This document shows, piece by piece, positions 1-8,661 of a stretch of DNA of 64,000 nt (positions are counted from its first letter, which is position 1; every line of letters starts with the position of its first letter). The notes beneath the pieces are model-generated. The model did not search any database. It saw nothing but the letters and a program-made list of their open reading frames with translations, and was not told the DNA's origin. Source of the stretch: Lachnospiraceae bacterium NSJ-143 (GTDB taxonomy: Bacteria > Bacillota > Clostridia > Lachnospirales > Anaerotignaceae); the NCBI GenBank assembly GCA_022867625.1, contig JALIFM010000006.1, forward strand, positions 62,001 to 126,000, read 5' to 3'. The translations under genes were made by a program, and so were the position numbers.

Positions 1-1078
1 CAAGCATTATATCCACAAAAGCTTTTCTTGCCTGATTAGTCAAGTCCTCTATACCTGAGCAATCCAGCTTTGCCGCAAAAGCTTCCAGTAGAGCCGACCT
101 GCTGGAAAATACCCCATTAAGCCCTGATAACTCTACTGTATTTGGCTGTGGAATTTCATTCAAAACAAATACTTTCCGTCCAGAATCCTGAATTTTCATT
201 TTCCAGCGAAAAAGCTCATTCATATATGAGGCTTTATCATTTATGCCCTTAACCCTTACAAACATATTGTAAATTATATTATCATCGTTTCCTCGTTCTG
301 AATAAGGCTTAAGACAGTCCTCAAACACATCTCCGCTAATCCATGTGTTTGTGCTGCAAATTCTGGCCTTTTCCGAGTTATATGTTAAAGCCACCCTATT
401 GTATTCATCAGCCCTTTTTAAAACGCCCTCAATGCTGTACCCGGCCGGAAACGCTCCGCCGTTACTCTTATATAGAACAGATTCTTCAGAGTCCTTGTCC
501 ACCTTAAGATAGCCGGAATCTCCATTTTTTTCAAGCAGAACGACATCGCAGCCAGCCTTTGAAATTACTGAAAGCATTTTCAGCTCATATTGGCTTATAT
601 CGCCTTCATATAAAATCTTAGGAATATCATCGTCACCCAAAAAGTTTAGTATTCTCTCAAATTTATAGTAAAGCCAGCACATAAACTTAATATATGCGTT
701 TTTGAGTATATTTTCGTTTTTGCCAAGCTTTGACATCTCACTTAAAGTATCATAAATGGCGCAGGTGATATTTTCCCTCTGAATATTATTAATCCTTGGC
801 AGCCACTTTGACATTGCACTATTCAAAAAACCAGCATCAAGCTTAAAGCCAAGCCCCATAATCTCCTCATAGTAACTTAGCTGCTTTTCATCAGGATTCG
901 GAATTTTGCCTATAACAATAACGCCTCTGCGTCTTGCCGCTTCAGCGTAGCCTGCCAGAAACTCATCAATTTTCTCATTATAATCAGCAATTCTGTAAAA
1001 ATACACACAATTATTTTTCCTCTCGCTTAGCCTATGGAAAAAATCGTCCAATGTATTTATTTCAGATTTTATAAACAT
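1..1078 (-). CDS. YceG-like protein of the Ter biosynthetic module (partial, C-terminus beyond window)
   Basis: The minus-strand frame is open from 1078 down to the left edge, so the C-terminus is missing (about 359 residues seen). A central stretch reads DDDIPKILYEGDIS, followed by KAGCDVVLLEKNGD, the pattern of the YceG family (PF14266, putative component of a biosynthetic module) encoded beside TerD-type genes in Bacillus. Its biochemical role is not established. The frame stays open upstream, and a TTG at 1117-1115, a few bases after the rhomboid stop, is an alternative start; either way it is the distal gene of the rhomboid operon. The same domain occurs in the divergent protease fusion at 5274-6692. 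Family call by eye from motif layout. Confidence 0.7.
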   Translation of the reverse strand, partial: MFIKSEINTLDDFFHRLSERKNNCVYFYRIADYNEKIDEFLAGYAEAARRRGVIVIGKIPNPDEKQLSYYEEIMGLGFKLDAGFLNSAMSKWLPRINNIQRENITCAIYDTLSEMSKLGKNENILKNAYIKFMCWLYYKFERILNFLGDDDIPKILYEGDISQYELKMLSVISKAGCDVVLLEKNGDSGYLKVDKDSEESVLYKSNGGAFPAGYSIEGVLKRADEYNRVALTYNSEKARICSTNTWISGDVFEDCLKPYSERGNDDNIIYNMFVRVKGINDKASYMNELFRWKMKIQDSGRKVFVLNEIPQPNTVELSGLNGVFSSRSALLEAFAAKLDCSGIEDLTNQARKAFVDIML

Positions 1079-1121
1079 ATCATCACAGCCCGCTGTATAA
1101 TTTTTGTCCTGCTCCAATGCT

Positions 1122-1694
1122 CTACCTGCGGCAGTTTATAATAAAACCAAACATACCGCCAATTATTCCTCCTGCAATATGTGTTATGTTAGATATATTG
1201 TCTTTAAGGAATATGCCGTCATAAACCTGAGAGGAAATATAAATAACAAATATAAGAATAAACGTGAGAGGAATCCTGCCGTTTTTTGTGCCAGTAAATG
1301 ACGAAAGCATAATGAACGCGAATACTACCCCGCTGCTGCCTAAAAGAGCGGTATCAGGAAAAAATACAAAATTAATGATACCTGTCACTATCGCCGTAAT
1401 CACAATTATAACTATTATGTCTGCCTTGCCGTATTTTTCTTCCAGCAGCGGTCCTGTCAACAGCAGCATTGTCATATTGGCGCTGATATGTCCCCAGTCA
1501 GCATGACCAAATATATGTCCGACAAACCTGACATATGTAAGAGGGTCGCTTAAAGGCGCCCTGTATACAGAAAACAGCAGTCTGTTTGAGTATCCACCTG
1601 TCAAATAATTCAGCGCGAATGCCGCAAGACATATTATCGCAAATATCAGTATAACCGGAGAGTTAAATGAAATTTTATTTATTTTAGGTTTCAT
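1122..1694 (-). CDS. rhomboid-family intramembrane serine protease
   Basis: A 190-residue, strongly hydrophobic protein with about six membrane segments. It carries the rhomboid signatures: a GHADWGHISANM loop (the HxxxN region), the catalytic serine in LLGSSGVVFAF (around residue 120) and the catalytic histidine in THIAGGIIGG (around residue 171). Rhomboids cut transmembrane helices within the bilayer. It sits directly upstream of the YceG-like gene with almost no gap and 133 bases downstream of the StiP-like gene, so it is probably co-transcribed with the Ter-type module. The substrate is unknown; the neighbours suggest a link to envelope stress, which is inference. Confidence 0.88.
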   Translation of the reverse strand: MKPKINKISFNSPVILIFAIICLAAFALNYLTGGYSNRLLFSVYRAPLSDPLTYVRFVGHIFGHADWGHISANMTMLLLTGPLLEEKYGKADIIVIIVITAIVTGIINFVFFPDTALLGSSGVVFAFIMLSSFTGTKNGRIPLTFILIFVIYISSQVYDGIFLKDNISNITHIAGGIIGGMFGFIINCRR

Positions 1695-1827
1695 ATTACC
1701 CTGCTTTCAGTCGTCAAATTAATTTTATATAAAAATTTAAGCCGCTTAATAAATTTATTTTTAGTATATCACACTCATTTGGCTAAGTCTATTGATTAAC
1801 AATAAATTTAAAAAACCATAGATTATT

Positions 1828-2883
1828 TTATACATCATTAAGTTGTTTTATTATTCCGCAGGCTTTGTAATTAATCAGAGCGTATTCCTCAACAGATACA
1901 TTTTTTTCTCTGGCAAGAGAAATTATATGTCTTAGCTCATGGCTTTCCATATCCTCACTCCTTACCAGTATTTTCCATGGAACACGCCTTAACAGCACTC
2001 TTGTGGTCTCCCCTATTCCGGGTTTTATAAGATTAATATCCTTTATGCCGTAATGCCCCGCTATATCCATTACCTCATCAATTCCATTTATTTCCTTGCC
2101 TTTGTAATTGTCATGAGGCTTATCAAAACAGGAGAATTTATTCTCTATCTCCTTGAGAAAGCTTTCAGAAAGGTCCTCATCCTTGAGCTCTCCATAATAT
2201 ACGGCCCCATGAAAATCATTCTCTCCTATAATATCGCTTCTTAAAAACGTTCTGCTTACCAAACCGGATACTGTACTGTTAAGACAGGAGCTTGGTATAA
2301 GTATATCTTCATGAGTACCGCATAAATCCGTTACGCCGGCAGGGTCCGAAAGCACCGCAAGTTCTGGCGAGACGCCTTTAAATTCAAGCAAATCCTTTTT
2401 AAGCTCGTTTAATATCGCACCTTTTCCTATCCAGCCGTCAACAAACTGAATATCTTCTGCCCTATGTCTGTTAAGTATATAATTTAAAGCGTTCTTATCT
2501 ATTCCTCTGCCCCTGATTATTGATATGGAATAATGCGGAGCCGTTATCCGGTATCTGCTGTAAATATACCTTTTAATAAGTATTCCTACAGGAGTACCTG
2601 CTCTTGCAAGGGATACAAGTACAACATTTTTACCCTTCTTATTTATAATCTTTTCAGAAACTGAACATACAGCCTGCGCTGTCTGTGCTGAATAATTTTT
2701 AAGGGCATGAGTGTAAGCCTTCATATATTCTTCTGAAGGAGAGTATTCAAGAGGTATCATTTCACTGTAATGTCTGCCGCTCTGAATCAGCCTCTCCCTC
2801 TCTTCGGTAGTCTGAGGAACAACCATGCCTGATATATCTTTCAAAAGCAATATAACATCTTCTTTTTTGTAAGAGCTGTTCAC
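1828..2883 (-). CDS. StiP/PRTase-1 family protein of the Ter biosynthetic module
   Basis: About 351 residues. It resembles the StiP family (PF11202), first named a cysteine protease but reinterpreted as a phosphoribosyltransferase-like enzyme of tellurium-resistance operons. Visible features are VVLVSLARAGTPVGIL (around residues 85-100), an ISIIRGRGID segment and FVDGWIGKGAI, which sits where the phosphoribosyl-binding loop of PRTases lies. The reading frame begins at a GTG at 2901, but AGGTGG followed by GTG at 2883 looks like the real start, just after the stop of the upstream gene. Known family context predicts a nucleoside-like metabolite built with the neighbouring aldolase and second PRTase. 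No enzyme activity can be proved from sequence alone. Confidence 0.75.
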   Translation of the reverse strand: MNSSYKKEDVILLLKDISGMVVPQTTEERERLIQSGRHYSEMIPLEYSPSEEYMKAYTHALKNYSAQTAQAVCSVSEKIINKKGKNVVLVSLARAGTPVGILIKRYIYSRYRITAPHYSISIIRGRGIDKNALNYILNRHRAEDIQFVDGWIGKGAILNELKKDLLEFKGVSPELAVLSDPAGVTDLCGTHEDILIPSSCLNSTVSGLVSRTFLRSDIIGENDFHGAVYYGELKDEDLSESFLKEIENKFSCFDKPHDNYKGKEINGIDEVMDIAGHYGIKDINLIKPGIGETTRVLLRRVPWKILVRSEDMESHELRHIISLAREKNVSVEEYALINYKACGIIKQLNDV

Positions 2884-2885
2884 AA

Positions 2886-4010
2886 TCAACACCACCTGCA
2901 CACTGTGATTTCTTTATTCCCCACGCTTTTAAGCGCATTTATAACAGAATTAATCCCCGGGTTTTCCTTTATTGGCGCATCTGTCAAAACAAAAACCCTG
3001 TCGTATTTCTCAATGTTATACACATATGTTGTCCTTTCGTTTTCATAAGGGCTTATCAGCCTGTACCTTGAACGCAAAGGATACCCCTTGTCTGAGCTTA
3101 CAAGTATTGGGCTCCTTGTTGTAGCGTGGAATTTTATGTCGCATGAAGCGTATTTTTTTTCAAGCTCCAGAGCTGCCATAAGAGCCGGATACATAAACTC
3201 CTCTGTACCAAGAACAAGCACACTTGAATTATCTTCAATTATATTATCTGATACAAAGCTTTCTGCAAACTTACAGCAGGAGTATTTATATTCACTGCTT
3301 TTTACTGCAATTCTTGGATTTATAAAACCTCTGTAATACTTTTCGTCATACCCACAAACCGTTTTTTCAGTACAATCAACATAATTTGCATTATTGTAAT
3401 TATATTTATCTACCTCGTTTATATATTTTTCATTTTGTGATTTAGAGATATAAAGTACATCAATATTGTTTTTCTTAAACCTTTCAAGACTTTGTTCAGA
3501 CATGCCGTTTAAAATTGAAACCGCAGTAAATCTGATATCATGAGAGTATTTTTTTAGTTCCTCAACAAGGCCAAGTATAGTGTTTCCTGTTGTAATCTCA
3601 TCCTCTATAAAAACGACTTCATCTGCCCTGTTAAGGCTTTCTAATAACCCGTTTTTTACAAGCTTCTGAACAGAAGCGTGGCTGTGACTTTCTGAGAAGA
3701 ATATATAATCAGCTCCATTTATTTCCTCTCTTGTTGTCTGTATATATACTGGACTTTTTTCCATAAAGCAGGCAGCAAAAGCGCCTATGGCAGTAGCCGT
3801 TTCAGCAAAAGAAATTACAATTAAGTTCTCGCCCTTTACGTTTTTATCTATTTTATCAGTTATGGCCTTAAACAGGGCAAAAGCCTCTGAAGGCCTTACC
3901 GGAATATGCTTGCCCTGTTTTGGATTAACTATTAAATACGGCCTTTTGTTATTATTATCCCGCTTGGCTACAGTTATAAGGCTGTCTAAATTATTAATGG
4001 GTTCACACAT
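2886..4010 (-). CDS. phosphoribosyltransferase with C-terminal TRSP-type domain (Ter module)
   Basis: About 374 residues. The N-terminal half is a PRTase fold with the PRPP-binding motif VVFIEDEITTGNTI (acidic pair followed by TTGNT) near residues 135-150. The C-terminal half resembles the TRSP domain found with PRTase-2 (PF15609/PF12500) in Ter-linked operons. The frame opens at 4025, but the ATG at 4010 has GGAG nine bases upstream and is preferred; either start overlaps the end of the aldolase gene, and the stop lies beside the StiP start, so the three genes are probably translationally coupled. Family knowledge suggests synthesis of a ribosylated small molecule; the base or acceptor is unknown. 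Confidence 0.75.
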   Translation of the reverse strand: MCEPINNLDSLITVAKRDNNNKRPYLIVNPKQGKHIPVRPSEAFALFKAITDKIDKNVKGENLIVISFAETATAIGAFAACFMEKSPVYIQTTREEINGADYIFFSESHSHASVQKLVKNGLLESLNRADEVVFIEDEITTGNTILGLVEELKKYSHDIRFTAVSILNGMSEQSLERFKKNNIDVLYISKSQNEKYINEVDKYNYNNANYVDCTEKTVCGYDEKYYRGFINPRIAVKSSEYKYSCCKFAESFVSDNIIEDNSSVLVLGTEEFMYPALMAALELEKKYASCDIKFHATTRSPILVSSDKGYPLRSRYRLISPYENERTTYVYNIEKYDRVFVLTDAPIKENPGINSVINALKSVGNKEITVCRWC

Positions 4011-4992
4011 TTTTTTCAACTCCATAAATATCAGCTAATATTATTGTTTTTTCAGCCCACAGCACATGTGTTTTATACTCATTCATACGCTCTCCGGCAT
4101 CGCTTTTTTCCACAAGCAGTTCGGTATTGTCAGACATTGACAGTATACTCTTAGCGTCTCTGTAATCGGACTCGGCTATTTTGAATGACTTATTGGCTAC
4201 AGAAATCTGGTTTGGATGTATAACTGTTTTTCCAACAAAACCGTTAAGCCTGTCAAGCCTTATTTCCCTTTCCATGCCGCTCTTCCAAAGCTCTGTATCT
4301 CCTGAAAAATACTCCCATACAGGTCCTGATACAATATAATCTCCAGAAAAGCACGATATGATGTCACCCAGCAGATGATTAACAGAGGATATATCATAAA
4401 TTGTCTGGTCTGCATGACGCCTTACACCCAGATATTTGCAGAAATCGTTACCGCCTACTCTCACATTAAGCACATACTGCCGGACAGTATCAATTTTTTC
4501 TTTTATATTGTAAAGGAGATTGTACCTGTTTCTTAAGTCAAACAGCTCATGGCTTTCTATAATAGGCATCATATATACAGGTTTCTTTGAAATTTCATTT
4601 ACATTTATTATAGACTCAATATAGCCGTCAGCATTATCAATGAAAAATTTTGGCAGTATAAATCCCGTCAAAATTTCAACGCTTTCACCAAGTGACACAA
4701 AAAGCCTTTCTATCTGTTCAGGCCTTCTGACCCTTATAAATATATTTGGCATATAAAACTGTTTTTTTCTATAGCTCATACAAATCTTTTTAACAGAATT
4801 TACCGCTACATCTTCTGCATACTGTACAGCCATATCGCTTATTGAGTCTTCCAGACAAAGTGAAAGAGAGTATGGACAGCCGAATCTCCCATTAATAACA
4901 GAATCAGCAATATCGCTATTGTTTGCCGGTGTATACAACAGAGCTCCTACAGCATATGGCATGTATTTAACCGGTATTATAAAGTCCGCCAT
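4003..4992 (-). CDS. HpcH/HpaI aldolase / citrate-lyase beta-like protein (Ter module)
   Basis: A 329-residue TIM-barrel protein of the CitE/HpcH-HpaI type. Visible signatures are SLCLEDSIS (metal/acyl-binding acidic region, near residue 45), MPIIES with a conserved glutamate, VGGNDFCKYLG, and GKTVIHPNQI near the C-terminus, typical of CitE-like lyases. It is the first gene of the minus-strand Ter-type operon; AAAGGAG precedes its ATG and a promoter lies about 30-60 bases upstream. In Ter-linked operons this aldolase partners two PRTases and is proposed to build a sugar- or nucleoside-like metabolite. The actual aldehyde and keto-acid substrates are not known. Confidence 0.82.
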   Translation of the reverse strand: MADFIIPVKYMPYAVGALLYTPANNSDIADSVINGRFGCPYSLSLCLEDSISDMAVQYAEDVAVNSVKKICMSYRKKQFYMPNIFIRVRRPEQIERLFVSLGESVEILTGFILPKFFIDNADGYIESIINVNEISKKPVYMMPIIESHELFDLRNRYNLLYNIKEKIDTVRQYVLNVRVGGNDFCKYLGVRRHADQTIYDISSVNHLLGDIISCFSGDYIVSGPVWEYFSGDTELWKSGMEREIRLDRLNGFVGKTVIHPNQISVANKSFKIAESDYRDAKSILSMSDNTELLVEKSDAGERMNEYKTHVLWAEKTIILADIYGVEKNV

Positions 4993-5021
4993 TTAATTAC
5001 TCCTTTAATCCAGTTCAACTA

Positions 5022-5050
5022 ATTATAAATTTATATAATAAACAATGTAA
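5022..5050 (-). promoter_or_regulatory. predicted sigma-70 promoter of the Ter-type module
   Basis: Reading the minus strand, TTACAT (5050-5045) and TATAAT (5027-5022) are separated by 17 bases, about 30 bases before the aldolase start. The -10 is consensus and the -35 is weak. No inverted repeat clearly overlaps it. Confidence 0.5.
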
Positions 5051-5193
5051 TTTTAAACACAAACTTATTTATATGTACCTGTACAATTATAACATAAACA
5101 TGTGTAAATTTCATTAATTTAAGATAATCGTAATAATACAGCTTTTTAATACAAAACTATATTAATATATGGTAAAATATTGTTCAGGCAGTT

Positions 5194-5243
5194 AAAAGCC
5201 TCAGGCGTTCCGGCTTTAAGCCGGCTGTTCTGTTGCGGCTTTT
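5194..5243 (+). promoter_or_regulatory. leader hairpin upstream of the YceG-protease fusion
   Basis: AAAAGCC (5194-5200) pairs with GGCTTTT (5237-5243), enclosing a perfect palindrome CCGGCTTTAAGCCGG at 5210-5224. The structure ends about 30 bases before the TTG start of the plus-strand gene and is followed by only a short T stretch. It could be an attenuator, a protein-binding site or an mRNA stabiliser; nothing in the sequence decides between these. Confidence 0.4.
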
Positions 5244-5273
5244 ATTAATATATTTTGTCAGGTGGTGGCATAT

Positions 5274-6692
5274 TTGATAGATAAATTCACAGTAAACATA
5301 AACAAAACCAGGCTTAATTCCCTGTCCATGTTTTTCAGCATAAACGGGCGGTGTACAGATACCTGTAAGGATACATATTTTTTAAGATATATAGGCTTTG
5401 ACAATAAAAATAATTATTTAGAACAGATAAATGCTGCCGATACACTGGCTCAGAATAACAATTACGGTTATTTTAGAGTTAAAAACTCACTGTGCCTGCC
5501 TGCCCAGACTGATACGGAACTTTATATACTCAGGTTTGAAAAGTTTTTACTTTATCCGGACCAGCTTGATTTTGGCTTTAAGTTTTTAAATAACAGCTTA
5601 AATACACTTTTAAAAGACAATTTCAGTATGGCTCTTGAACTTTTTAAAAAAACAAAAAATGGGGTTACCGACTCTATTGTCAAAAATTTCGGCATTAAGC
5701 TTTTGTTCTGGATTGACAAGTATTTTCCCATTCTGTTCTCAAATGAATCTCTGCCTCTCCGCTCGCCGAAGTTTATATATTCAGGCAATATAAAAGAACA
5801 GGAATATATTTTCCTTTACCTGCTGGCCTGCACAGGGTGCGATGTTCTTTACCTCAATCCTACGACAGATGCATCAGTTAACCAGAATTTATTAAAGCTT
5901 TCGCAGATTTTGATATGTTCAAACAAACAGGCTGTTGAAATCCCCAATATTAAGCAGCCAAATCCAAATTCTGTAAGCAAAAGCAGACCGGCAGAGTCCA
6001 ATAAATCTAAAAATTCCATGGATTTACATATTATGCAGTCCGGCGAAAATACTTCAAATAAGATTCGTATACCTCCAAAACTGAATGTATCAAAACCCAC
6101 ACGACAGCGTTTCATTCTTGAGTATGAGGAGCTTGCAAAAATCGCCTCTTCGGTTGTAATGATAAGCGTTTATAACAACAAAAAAGAATGTTTTAAAACA
6201 GGCTCCGGAGTTATGATAGGCTCAGAAGGCTACATACTGACTAACTTCCATGTTGTAAGTGGCGGCTCATACTACGGGATAAATGTTGAAAACGATGAAA
6301 ACTCATATTTTACAGACGAACTGCTAAAGTATAACCAAGATATAGACCTGGCCTTAATAAGAATTGACAAACGGCTTATACCTGTAAACATATACACCGG
6401 AGAGGCTGAAATAGCAAGAGGCCAGAAAGTAGTGGCTATAGGCAGCCCTCTTGGGCTTTTTAACTCTGTATCAGACGGCATAGTCTCAGGCTTCAGAAAC
6501 ATAAACAACATACCAATGATTCAATACACAGCACCAACATCACACGGCAGCTCGGGAGGAGCTGTTTTAAACATGTATGGCGAACTTATAGGTATAAGCA
6601 CAGCCGGTATTGATGAGGGACAGAATATTAATTTAGCAGTAAGCTACAAAAATATTATTCCGTTTATAAAAGGCTTTATCAAACAGCGCTGA
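5274..6692 (+). CDS. YceG-like domain fused to trypsin/HtrA-type serine protease
   Basis: About 472 residues from the TTG at 5274, which follows AGGTGGTG at good spacing; GTG codons at 5262 and 5265 are alternatives but overlap that ribosome site. Residues 1-200 resemble the YceG-like protein at 1-1078, with the shared pattern FIYSGNIKEQEY and CTGCDVLYLNPTTD. A polar linker (about 215-270) precedes a trypsin-like protease with a complete triad: His326 in TNFHVV, Asp358 in DIDLALI and Ser427 in HGSSGGAV. There is no signal peptide and no PDZ domain, so it is probably cytoplasmic. It is transcribed away from the Ter-type operon. The fusion suggests regulated proteolysis tied to the module; that is inference. 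Confidence 0.8.
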   Translation: MIDKFTVNINKTRLNSLSMFFSINGRCTDTCKDTYFLRYIGFDNKNNYLEQINAADTLAQNNNYGYFRVKNSLCLPAQTDTELYILRFEKFLLYPDQLDFGFKFLNNSLNTLLKDNFSMALELFKKTKNGVTDSIVKNFGIKLLFWIDKYFPILFSNESLPLRSPKFIYSGNIKEQEYIFLYLLACTGCDVLYLNPTTDASVNQNLLKLSQILICSNKQAVEIPNIKQPNPNSVSKSRPAESNKSKNSMDLHIMQSGENTSNKIRIPPKLNVSKPTRQRFILEYEELAKIASSVVMISVYNNKKECFKTGSGVMIGSEGYILTNFHVVSGGSYYGINVENDENSYFTDELLKYNQDIDLALIRIDKRLIPVNIYTGEAEIARGQKVVAIGSPLGLFNSVSDGIVSGFRNINNIPMIQYTAPTSHGSSGGAVLNMYGELIGISTAGIDEGQNINLAVSYKNIIPFIKGFIKQR

Positions 6693-6700
6693 AACAAAAT

Positions 6701-6737
6701 AAGCGGAGCATCTTTAATCAGATGCTTCCGCTTTTTT
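6701..6737. terminator. bidirectional intrinsic terminator
   Basis: AAGCGGAGCATCT pairs with AGATGCTTCCGCTT around a short loop, followed by TTTTTT on the plus strand and preceded by an A-rich run. It lies between the convergent fusion gene and the oleate hydratase gene and can serve both. Confidence 0.85.
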
Positions 6738-6754
6738 AAACTTTAATTTATATT

Positions 6755-8524
6755 TCAAACAGCGTGGTATTTTTTAAGCAGCTCCCCTATCATAGTTTTA
6801 TCAAGCATTTTGAGGGCAGGCTTTACAAATATACCCATAGGGAAAGGCAGCTTTAAGTCAGTGAGCTTCCTTCCGTCCATCATTTTGACAGTAGATTCAA
6901 TAAGTACTCTCATATCAAAGCATGAATTAAAGACTTCCGGCACACCCCTGTCAATATTAAGCAGTGTATAAACAGCTTCCATACCTGTCCTGACTGAGTA
7001 CTCAGTTGTAAACACTGTATCCCTTTCAGTATCAGCAAATTGTCCAAGGAAAGCAAAATTCACACAGCCTTCAGGCACAATTGCCGGACGGTCGCCTGGC
7101 TTTCTCGGCATAAAAAACGCCGTCACATACGGCATCATGCAAGGAATACATTTAGCCGAATTTCTTGCAATTTCCGGTATGTCACTTACAGGAACGCCAA
7201 TATGATAAAGCCATTCCTGCGTTATCTCATATCCGGTACAGTCACGCATTGGTTTTTTTATAAAATCCCCGGGTCTGTCAGTATACAGCCCGTATACCCA
7301 CACCACAAGCTGGTCCTTAGGCTGTGACTTAAAATGCGGCTGTCTGTTTAATGTGTAGCTCATAAGCCAGCCGGAATCCTTTACTGTCACTATTCCCCCT
7401 GTTACAACTTTTCCGCTGAATGGGTCGCGTCTGCATATTTTTTCTATATAAGGCGGAATTTTATTGTCGAGTGTTGTTATTGTGGCGGACTCCCAGTTGG
7501 TCTCCTCTATATGTCCGCAGAAAGCATCAGGGTTTCCGAACACCTTGTGCTGCTTTGCAATATTCTTCCACAGTTTCCAGCAGCCACCTTCGCTCCTGTT
7601 TATTTCAGGAACATGGTCATGGTCTCCAAGTGTCGCGTCTTCAGTTCCGCTGGCGTTTGTAACAAATACCAAATCATCTTCTGTAAGATGAATTGAGTCC
7701 TTTTTGCCACCCCGTTCAAAAATAAGCTCTTTTGCAATTTTCTTTTCATTATTTATGTCAAACACAACATTTGTTACCATTGTACCATACTGAAAATCAA
7801 CTCCGGCTTTTTCCAAGTATTTTACCAGAGGAAGTATGAGAGATTCATACTGGTTATATTTTGTAAATTTAAGTGCACTGAAATCAGGAAGACCGCCTAT
7901 ATGGTGTATAAATCTCTGCATATACTTTTTCATTTCAAGGGCCGCGTGCCAGTCCTCAAAGGCAAACATGGTGCGCCAGTAAAGCCAGAAATTAGATTCA
8001 AAAAAATCCCTTCCCAATACATCAGTTATTTTTTTCCCATACAGGTCCTCATCCCTCATCATAAACAGCTTTAGCAAATCGATAACAGCTTTGTCAGTGA
8101 GGCCAAATTTACCGTCAGTGTGCGCGTCCATTCCGCAGTCTACAGTAGCCCTCATGAGGGAATAGTTAGGGTCATGCTTATTAAGCCAATAGTATTCATC
8201 AAGCACCGATGCCCCTTCTGTTTCAAGCGAAGGTATTGAGCGGAACAAATCCCAAAGACACTCAAAGTGGTTCTCCATTTCCCTGCCGCCGCGTATTATA
8301 AATCCCCTGTCAGCATCATTTATACCATCGCACGCTCCTCCTGCTATATCCATTTCCTCTAAAATATGGATATTTTCCCCTTTAAGCTGGCCGTCACGCA
8401 CCAAAAAGCAGGCAGCCGAAAGTGACGCAAGCCCCGCACCTACAAGATATGCGCTCTTTTTATCAGCGTTTTCAGGCTTTTCAGGCTTTGCAAAGGCTTC
8501 ATAATTACCATTGCTATAATACAT
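6755..8524 (-). CDS. ohyA: oleate hydratase (FAD-dependent)
   Basis: A 589-residue enzyme of the myosin-cross-reactive antigen/oleate hydratase family, which adds water to the cis-9 double bond of unsaturated fatty acids to give 10-hydroxy acids, usually as detoxification. The N-terminus has the dinucleotide-binding motif GAGLASLSAA, then RGGREMENHFECLWDLF, a hallmark region of the family carrying a catalytic glutamate, and FWLYWRTMFAFEDWHA further on. Length and layout match family members of about 570-600 residues. A strong ribosome site (AAGGGGGAGA) and its own promoter lie just upstream. The MerR-type gene upstream is an obvious candidate regulator, possibly sensing fatty acids or membrane stress, by inference. 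Confidence 0.95.
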   Translation of the reverse strand: MYYSNGNYEAFAKPEKPENADKKSAYLVGAGLASLSAACFLVRDGQLKGENIHILEEMDIAGGACDGINDADRGFIIRGGREMENHFECLWDLFRSIPSLETEGASVLDEYYWLNKHDPNYSLMRATVDCGMDAHTDGKFGLTDKAVIDLLKLFMMRDEDLYGKKITDVLGRDFFESNFWLYWRTMFAFEDWHAALEMKKYMQRFIHHIGGLPDFSALKFTKYNQYESLILPLVKYLEKAGVDFQYGTMVTNVVFDINNEKKIAKELIFERGGKKDSIHLTEDDLVFVTNASGTEDATLGDHDHVPEINRSEGGCWKLWKNIAKQHKVFGNPDAFCGHIEETNWESATITTLDNKIPPYIEKICRRDPFSGKVVTGGIVTVKDSGWLMSYTLNRQPHFKSQPKDQLVVWVYGLYTDRPGDFIKKPMRDCTGYEITQEWLYHIGVPVSDIPEIARNSAKCIPCMMPYVTAFFMPRKPGDRPAIVPEGCVNFAFLGQFADTERDTVFTTEYSVRTGMEAVYTLLNIDRGVPEVFNSCFDMRVLIESTVKMMDGRKLTDLKLPFPMGIFVKPALKMLDKTMIGELLKKYHAV

Positions 8525-8568
8525 TTTATCTCCCCCTTATCATACGGTTTTAAATACTATATAATAAA

Positions 8569-8596
8569 AGTATAATACTATTTGAACATAAGTCAA
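8569..8596 (-). promoter_or_regulatory. predicted promoter of oleate hydratase
   Basis: On the minus strand TTGACT (8596-8591) and TATACT (8574-8569) are separated by 16 bases. The -10 is embedded in the small palindrome AGTATTATACT. The spacing is normal, unlike the 19-base spacer of the neighbouring merR promoter, so direct MerR-type activation at this site is not obvious. Confidence 0.55.
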
Positions 8597-8628
8597 CTGT
8601 AATCAATGCTTCTTTTAACTGATAAAAT

Positions 8629-8660
8629 AAGCTCCATACCTTTCGGTATGAAGCTTGTTT
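8629..8660. terminator. hairpin terminator after the MerR gene
   Basis: AAGCTCCATACC (8629-8640) pairs with GGTATGAAGCTT (8645-8656) with a four-base loop and T-rich flanks on both strands. It separates the MerR transcript from the oleate hydratase promoter. Confidence 0.75.
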
Positions 8661-8661
8661 T

